Shown here: piece after piece, positions 59,619 to 64,000 of the stretch | Position numbering within the stretch: the stretch's first letter is position 1 | Layout of the letters: each line of letters starts with the position of its first letter | From: Rothia sp. P100 | GTDB taxonomy: Bacteria > Actinomycetota > Actinomycetes > Actinomycetales > Micrococcaceae | Length of the DNA stretch: 64,000 nucleotides | Assembly: GCF_023712425.1 (NCBI RefSeq) | Contig: NZ_JAMAYG010000003.1 | Location: 248,001-312,000, forward strand | Direction: 5' to 3' | Program-made: the position numbers and the translations under genes | Notes under the pieces: model-generated | Databases searched by the model: none | The model's input: the letters and a program-made list of their open reading frames with translations, nothing else | Told to the model about the DNA's origin: nothing

Positions 59619-59762
59619 ATGCTTACCCTCCTCGCAGTCATCTTTGTTGTTGTATCCTACGTTCAAGAAAGCTATAAAAGCGATGCTCTTTATATCGCTT
59701 TTATTATCACTCTTTCCGCCCTTGCTTTTGTTGGCTTCCGAAGCGCACGGAAAGAACAGTAG
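59619..59762 (+). CDS. Small two-span membrane protein
   Basis: 47 aa from the internal ATG 59619: MLTLLAVIFVVVSYVQ, a short polar loop, then YIAFIITLSALAFVGF and a basic end RSARKEQ. An upstream in-frame ATG at 59577 is followed two codons later by TAG, so a longer form would be interrupted. There is no strong ribosome binding site. It may be the decayed remainder of a gene or a genuine small peptide. The 400-bp stretch 59445-59843 holds only this, the TPR tail and the RDD promoter. Confidence 0.4.
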   Translation: MLTLLAVIFVVVSYVQESYKSDALYIAFIITLSALAFVGFRSARKEQ

Positions 59763-59843
59763 AGGTTAACCAACCCCATCCATACCAACTAGACAAGGAC
59801 CTCGCCATGCAACTGCAGGGCGCCGAAAGGGTACACGTACACC

Positions 59844-60353
59844 ATGCTGAATGAGCTAAACCCCATCCCCTTCAAAGCGAGGGTGAAAGAGTTTGCCTAC
59901 GACTACCTGGTGATCCTTGCTTACTTAGTGCTGCTCTTCGGGGTGACTATGACCGTTTACCTGCTGTTCCTGGGTGGAGTTCCCCAGATGAGCGAACTGC
60001 AGTCTCAGCTGGTTGCCCTGGTTACCTCTGTGATTCCGATTGTCCTAATTTTTACCTATCTGGACTACGCACAAGGCGGTAGTTTCGGCAAGAAAAAGGC
60101 TGGCCTCAAACTGGCCTACCGCCATAAGTCAGTGAAAAGTAGCCTGCTAAGGAACATCGTCAAGTTCCTACCCTGGCAGCTGGGGCACATGAGTACGATC
60201 CACGGTATCTACACGGATTATGACCTGCTGGCTGTTGGGCTCTCATGCGTCAGCATTACATTAGCTGCCCTACTTCTCTTGATGACACTGTTGCGGAAGG
60301 ATAAAAGACACCTAGGTGACCTATTGGCAGGCACCCAGGTTCAAGTTCAATAG
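59844..60353 (+). CDS. RDD family membrane protein
   Basis: 169 aa with three or four spans. The N-terminal RVKEFAYDYLVILAYLVLLF holds the acidic residue pattern of RDD (Arg-Asp-Asp-like) proteins, and GGSFGKKKAGLKLAYR is the usual loop after the second span. The function of most RDD proteins is unknown; some act as Na+(Li+, K+)/H+ antiporters. Expressed from its own start (GAAAGGG upstream); it ends in DLLAGTQVQVQ. The link to the islet is positional only. Confidence 0.82.
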   Translation: MLNELNPIPFKARVKEFAYDYLVILAYLVLLFGVTMTVYLLFLGGVPQMSELQSQLVALVTSVIPIVLIFTYLDYAQGGSFGKKKAGLKLAYRHKSVKSSLLRNIVKFLPWQLGHMSTIHGIYTDYDLLAVGLSCVSITLAALLLLMTLLRKDKRHLGDLLAGTQVQVQ

Positions 60354-60492
60354 AATCTAAGGATTTAATACTTGTCCAGCCCCCAACGAACGTCTACGCT
60401 CAGAGCAAGGCTCCCAGAAAAGTGGTTTGTAGTGATTTATCCTCAATTTCCACCCTCCGATGGGACCGTTATCTAGTTAGTGCGTATGAGGT

Positions 60493-61470
60493 GTGCGCCT
60501 ACTTTTAAATAAGTCTCAAGGGGTGATTGACATAGAAACATTCAATGCACAGGATTATTTTCTTTTTTACGACATTATGAGCAAGTCACGAGACGGGATA
60601 CTTCCACTCAACTTTGACGAAGACACAGAAGAAACTAATCTCGTATATGCGTTAGTGGACGCGGGGTACGTCAAAGCACAGGTACGTGCAAATGGAAAAA
60701 TCGCGTCTGCATTTCTGACCATAAGCGGACGGGCATTTCACCGCCAAGTGCGTCGGTGGGTTGAACGGGACGGGCGCAAAGGAAAAGTGCAGCTAAAAGT
60801 CTTTGAGGACGCTGCGAACAACAGGGGTATAACGCTTGAAAAACTGCTTGATACCGAGATAGACGGGCAAGCAATCTCGGCTGCAGAAATACTTGAAGCG
60901 TTAGATGAACTCGAAGAATGCAATGCTATCTATATCCCCAAAGGCGGTAGGGGAGTTAAAGAGCACGGGCTACCCCTCCAAACCAGAATCCGTGAGGGGT
61001 GGATAACGCGCATGGAAAAGGGCGAACCGCCAGCATGGGATCACCTAAACTCTAGAATCGGGGGCACCTACAATACCGTGGATAATTCACAACATAACAC
61101 CGCAAATATCAGCGGCAACCCACAAAACGTTCAAACATCATTTGGGCATAACTCGGTCCAAAACCAAACGAACTACACCCTCAACGCAGACTCTTCGCGA
61201 AAGGTCCAAGAATATTTCACTAACTTACGAGAACTACTTCAGGAAGCGGGGCTGGAACAATCACAGCTTGCGGTGCTTGAGGAAGAAACTAGAAATGCTG
61301 AGGCTGAGATCTTAGCGGCAGAATCCGTCGAAGCAAGGCAAGGTATTGCCAGTATATTTGTAGCGAAAACTCTTTCTGCTGCAGTAACTGCCATAGGCAC
61401 AGAAGCAGGAAACAGGGCTATTGAAATGCTTAGCGAACTACCGCAGTTTCTAGGTTCTCTACCTATGTAA
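60493..61470 (+). CDS. Unknown protein with winged-helix-like N-terminus and Asn-rich linker
   Basis: 325 aa from GTG 60493. Residues ~10-90 (AQDYFLFYDIMSK, LVYALVDAGYVKA, LTISGRAFHRQVRRW) look like a winged helix. A helical region containing ISAAEILEALDELEECNAIY follows. Residues ~190-235 are Asn/Gln/Thr-rich (DNSQHNTANISGNPQNVQTS), possibly a short beta-helix or flexible linker. The last ~90 residues form a coiled coil (RKVQEYFTNLRELLQEAG). The architecture recalls modular proteins in antiphage or signalling systems, but I do not recognise a family. Base composition is lower-GC and the gene stands alone with a strong terminator. Confidence 0.65.
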   Translation: MRLLLNKSQGVIDIETFNAQDYFLFYDIMSKSRDGILPLNFDEDTEETNLVYALVDAGYVKAQVRANGKIASAFLTISGRAFHRQVRRWVERDGRKGKVQLKVFEDAANNRGITLEKLLDTEIDGQAISAAEILEALDELEECNAIYIPKGGRGVKEHGLPLQTRIREGWITRMEKGEPPAWDHLNSRIGGTYNTVDNSQHNTANISGNPQNVQTSFGHNSVQNQTNYTLNADSSRKVQEYFTNLRELLQEAGLEQSQLAVLEEETRNAEAEILAAESVEARQGIASIFVAKTLSAAVTAIGTEAGNRAIEMLSELPQFLGSLPM

Positions 61471-61483
61471 GAATCCGCCAAAG

Positions 61484-61530
61484 GCAGAATGGGAGCCAAG
61501 CATTTTGCTTGGTTCCCATTCTGCGTTTTA
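61484..61530 (+). terminator. Strong intrinsic terminator
   Basis: GCAGAATGGGA..CCAAGC pairs with GCTTGG..TCCCATTCTGC (one-base offsets), followed by GTTTTA. Confidence 0.85.
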
Positions 61531-61673
61531 CAGTATTTTCTTTGTCTTATCTAGGGCCTTATGTATGAGCTGAACTGCTCTAACATGGTCTGCTGTAAAG
61601 TCCCGCACCAACGGCTACTACGAGGGTGCTTCTGCGACACTGACGGCAACCAGACCGGAATCACCGCTTAGCT

Positions 61674-63044
61674 CTAGCGGATCCACACTCCGCTGCGCGC
61701 CCGCCACCACAGGGTCAGAGCGCGGGCACCCATGTACCAGAGGGCGTAGGCGCACCAGAGCAGCAGGTAAGCCAGGGTGGCAAGCTGAACTTGTGCCCCG
61801 GCACCCTGCCCAGCGAACCAAAGATGCAGACCCACCAGCACGGGAGTGTAAACCGCCAGGGTGCACAGGGCAGCTATCCCCAGGTAACGCACATCGGCGG
61901 CACCGATCAGCACGCCGTCCATAATAAAGACGTAGGCAGCCAGCGGCTGCCCCACCCCCAGCACCAGCAGGGAGAGGGCAAAGAGACGCTGAACCTCAGG
62001 GTCCGGGGTAAAGATCCAGGCCAGACCAAAACCAAGCGCCGGGCAGATGAGCGCGGTGAGCAGACCAAAGCCCAGACTCCACCGCACCAGGCGGTTTTTC
62101 AACTGCACCACAGCGCTCCTACCCGCAGGGGTCGCAAGGTTCTGAGCGCCCATCTCCTTACCCAGAAGCGCCTGAGCGGCAATCGCCAGAGCATCCAGGG
62201 CAAAGGCCAACAGGTTAAAGAAGCTCAAAGTCAGCTGGTAGGCGGCAAGGTTAGCCGGCCCCTGGGCGGTCACCACAAAAACAGTTGCCAGCAGGGCGAT
62301 GCGCATCGACACTGCCCGTAGCATCAGCCATGACCCCACCTTAAAAACAGCCGCCAGGCCGGGGCCATCAGGTGCAAAACCTACCGCATAGGTGCGTACG
62401 CCCACCACCACGCGAGCAGAAAGCAGCAGTGCCATACCCCACTGCACAGCTGCGGTAGCGATAGCAGACCCGGCAACACCCAGCCCCACCGGGTAGACCA
62501 AGGCCCAGCTGAGCACCACGTTAACCGCAGCGCCGCCGGTGGCAACATAGAGAGGTGTTTTAGTGTCTTGAAAACCGCGCAAAGCGCCGGTTGCAGCCAA
62601 AACCAGTAGCATGCCAGGTAGCCCCACCAGCGAGGGCAAGAGGTAGGCAAGCCCGTAGGTCAGCACATCCCCCTGGGCGCCCAGGGCTGTGAGGACGCCG
62701 CGCGCACCCACCGCGAGCCCTGCGGCTATTAGAACACCCAAACCCAGCGCCACCCAAAGACCGTTACGGGCAGCGCGATAGGCACCCGACGCATCTCCAG
62801 CACCGAAAGCGCGGGCTACGGCCGGAGTGGTGGAGTATGCAAGAAAAATCATCAGCCCCACCACAGTATGGGCCACAGTAGAGCCCAGTGTCAGCCCAGC
62901 CAGCTGCAGACTGCCCAAATGACCCACAATGGCAGAGTCTGCCAAAACCAGCAACGGCTCAGCGATTAGGGCACCAAAAGCGGGAACCGCCAGCGCAAGG
63001 ATCTGGCGGTTCAAACTGGGGCGTGGTTCCGGTGTCTTAGACAT
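61674..63044 (-). CDS. MATE family efflux transporter (DinF-like)
   Basis: 456 aa with 12 predicted spans. It begins LNRQILALAVPAFGALIAEP and has the MATE motifs LADSAIVGHLGSLQLAGLTL, RAFGAGDASGAYRAARNGLW and a second half starting MRIALLATVFVVTAQGPANL. It exports drugs or cationic metabolites against Na+ or H+. The substrate is unknown. Its start overlaps the stop of the upstream GNAT gene (TAATG), so the two are co-expressed. A coupled acetyltransferase and exporter is a plausible detoxification pair. Confidence 0.9.
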   Translation of the reverse strand: MSKTPEPRPSLNRQILALAVPAFGALIAEPLLVLADSAIVGHLGSLQLAGLTLGSTVAHTVVGLMIFLAYSTTPAVARAFGAGDASGAYRAARNGLWVALGLGVLIAAGLAVGARGVLTALGAQGDVLTYGLAYLLPSLVGLPGMLLVLAATGALRGFQDTKTPLYVATGGAAVNVVLSWALVYPVGLGVAGSAIATAAVQWGMALLLSARVVVGVRTYAVGFAPDGPGLAAVFKVGSWLMLRAVSMRIALLATVFVVTAQGPANLAAYQLTLSFFNLLAFALDALAIAAQALLGKEMGAQNLATPAGRSAVVQLKNRLVRWSLGFGLLTALICPALGFGLAWIFTPDPEVQRLFALSLLVLGVGQPLAAYVFIMDGVLIGAADVRYLGIAALCTLAVYTPVLVGLHLWFAGQGAGAQVQLATLAYLLLWCAYALWYMGARALTLWWRARSGVWIR

Positions 63045-63580
63045 TAGGCGCGTTTCATAATGTAGGTTTTTCTGCCGGCAAATTCATCGGTAGAGGCGAT
63101 TGCAAAACCCTCTTTTTCGTAAAAACGAATGGCTCGGGCATTAGTAGTGAGCACTTCAAGCTCAGCCGGGCCATCCGTAAGGACGCCCTTCATGAGTGCC
63201 TGTGCCACACCCGTACCAAAGGCCTCCGGCAAGAGGTAAAGGATCTCTAGTTTCTGTGTTTCGTAGGGCATGCAGGTAGCAAAAGCTAGCCCTAGGAGGG
63301 AACCAACCTCTGGCATGTCCAGGGAGGTGCCTCCATCGGTTCTTGCTGCCACTAGCGCTTTACGGCGCTGCCCCAGTTGGTTCTGCACATCCTGGGCCGT
63401 ATTGGGAGTTGATGCGAGCCATTCTGCAAAGGCTGCTGCCCGCACGGGCACCTGGGCCTCTTGCTGGGCAAAAGTATCGGCAGTAAAGTCATGGGCATAG
63501 GCCTTGCGCCAGGACACAATGCGCAGTTTCTCCCAGGCTAAAGCCTCATCTTCCCGCGGGGCGCGAACTTCAAAATCCAT
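63044..63580 (-). CDS. GNAT family N-acetyltransferase
   Basis: 178 aa. It begins with a strand MDFEVRAPREDEALAWEKLR; the acetyl-CoA region is ILYLLPEAFGTGVAQALMKG (V/I-x-x-x-x-R/Q-x-x-G-x-G/A, with the usual Arg replaced by Glu-Ala-Phe), followed by ELEVLTTNARAIRFYEKEGF, a classic GNAT motif B. It acetylates an amine of unknown identity. It precedes the MATE gene with a TAATG overlap. Confidence 0.88.
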   Translation of the reverse strand: MDFEVRAPREDEALAWEKLRIVSWRKAYAHDFTADTFAQQEAQVPVRAAAFAEWLASTPNTAQDVQNQLGQRRKALVAARTDGGTSLDMPEVGSLLGLAFATCMPYETQKLEILYLLPEAFGTGVAQALMKGVLTDGPAELEVLTTNARAIRFYEKEGFAIASTDEFAGRKTYIMKRA

Positions 63581-63643
63581 AATCTTCCCTTAGCGCCACC
63601 TCAAATGTGCTAGCGAGGTCTAATCCAGTGGCGCACAGAAAAA

Positions 63644-64000
63644 TCATACAGCGCTAAGACGTAGATGATAGATAAAATCCTGCCCCAGCACGCCGGTTGT
63701 TAACTCAAATGTGCGGGTTCCCACTTTAATGAAGCCCATTTTTTCGTAAAATGCCTGCGCACGGTAGTTCTCTTGGTGGGTTCCAAGATGAATACCGTCG
63801 TAGCCAGCAGATTGAGCATCTTCTACCAGTTGCCCCATCAGCATCCCCGAAATGCCCACTCCTCGGGCGCCTGCCCCCACATAGAACTTACTGAGATAAG
63901 CCGCATTGCCAGCAACCTCGACCGGCTGAGGCTGCGCCGTATCTATCGCCGAGTAGGCAATGATTTGCCCCTCCGTATCAAGCACAAGATTAACCGTATA
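63644..64000 (-). CDS. GNAT family N-acetyltransferase, N-terminus cut by window edge
   Basis: Frame open to the right edge. It has the strand AYLSKFYVGAGARGVGISGMLM (RxxGxG/A acetyl-CoA loop in shortened form) and the FYEKMGFIKVGTRTF end of GNAT enzymes, close in style to the neighbouring GNAT. The GTG at 63983 lies inside the domain and is unlikely as start. Substrate unknown. Confidence 0.85.
   Translation of the reverse strand, partial: YTVNLVLDTEGQIIAYSAIDTAQPQPVEVAGNAAYLSKFYVGAGARGVGISGMLMGQLVEDAQSAGYDGIHLGTHQENYRAQAFYEKMGFIKVGTRTFELTTGVLGQDFIYHLRLSAV

Noticed and set aside
1-64000. CRISPR arrays, insertion sequences, integrases
   Set aside because: No regularly spaced short repeats, transposase or recombinase reading frames were found in the window.

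Overview
The window looks like chromosome of a high-GC Gram-positive actinobacterium, most likely Micrococcaceae and plausibly Rothia. This rests on gene content and style: Mn/Fe superoxide dismutase, an actinobacterial YbjN/Hsp90-like/TPR operon, PdxST, a LAxTG (class E sortase) surface nucleotidase with an Excalibur domain, tandem NhaA antiporters, and frequent GTG starts with GGAG-type ribosome binding sites. The genus is inferred, not proven.

Layout. 1-2.1 kb: end of an M13 peptidase, then an ornithine-cyclodeaminase/tyramine-oxidase-B-like gene. 2.3-4.5 kb: a small secreted Cys-containing peptide followed by a NarL-type sensor kinase and response regulator. 4.6-13.3 kb, all minus strand: the most notable locus, a RiPP cluster matching class V lanthipeptides. 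It runs ABC ATPase, ABC permease, 45-aa membrane peptide, APH-like kinase (LanK-like), HopA1-like protein (LanY-like), two 51-aa precursors, a Cys-decarboxylase flavoprotein (LanD-like), a degenerate APH-fold protein (possible LanX) and an M16 protease pair. The two precursors share a nearly identical leader but have divergent cores ending in Ala-Gly-Cys. The adjacent peptide/two-component module may control it.

13.4-19.2 kb: a 5-oxoproline-type island (fused PxpB-PxpC, biotin carboxylase with BCCP, GntR/FCD regulator, YcsG-type NRAMP-like transporter). An identical 15-bp palindrome precedes its first gene and the transporter; PxpA is absent. 19.3-25.3 kb: SelO, a small monooxygenase, an NrtR-like regulator, SodA, a decayed homocysteine S-methyltransferase and its intact MmuP-like permease. 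25.26-25.77 kb: a gene-free stretch with five perfect DnaA boxes. 25.8-33.7 kb: MarR regulator, two NhaA paralogues with Ca-loop-like tails, an alanine/glycine:cation symporter, a hypothetical protein and a TIGR01777 epimerase. 33.9-45.7 kb: anchored nucleotidase, M20 amidohydrolase with AbgT transporter, PLDc_N protein, alcohol dehydrogenase, thiolase, old yellow enzyme, DUF808 protein and a lone phage Gp19-like gene behind a structured leader. 45.7-57.5 kb: PdxS/PdxT with a PdxR-type operator, a PLD-family protein, TetR plus YhgE/Pip membrane protein, and the YbjN/Hsp90/TPR operon.

57.5-61.5 kb is accessory. A hypothetical protein plus XRE-ImmA/IrrE metalloprotease lie between 29-bp imperfect direct repeats made of the TPR gene 3' end, followed by a TPR-tail remnant, a small membrane protein, an RDD protein and an unknown Asn-rich protein. 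61.7-64 kb: MATE exporter and two GNAT acetyltransferases, the last cut by the window edge.

All calls come from reading the sequence and family knowledge; no database search was run.
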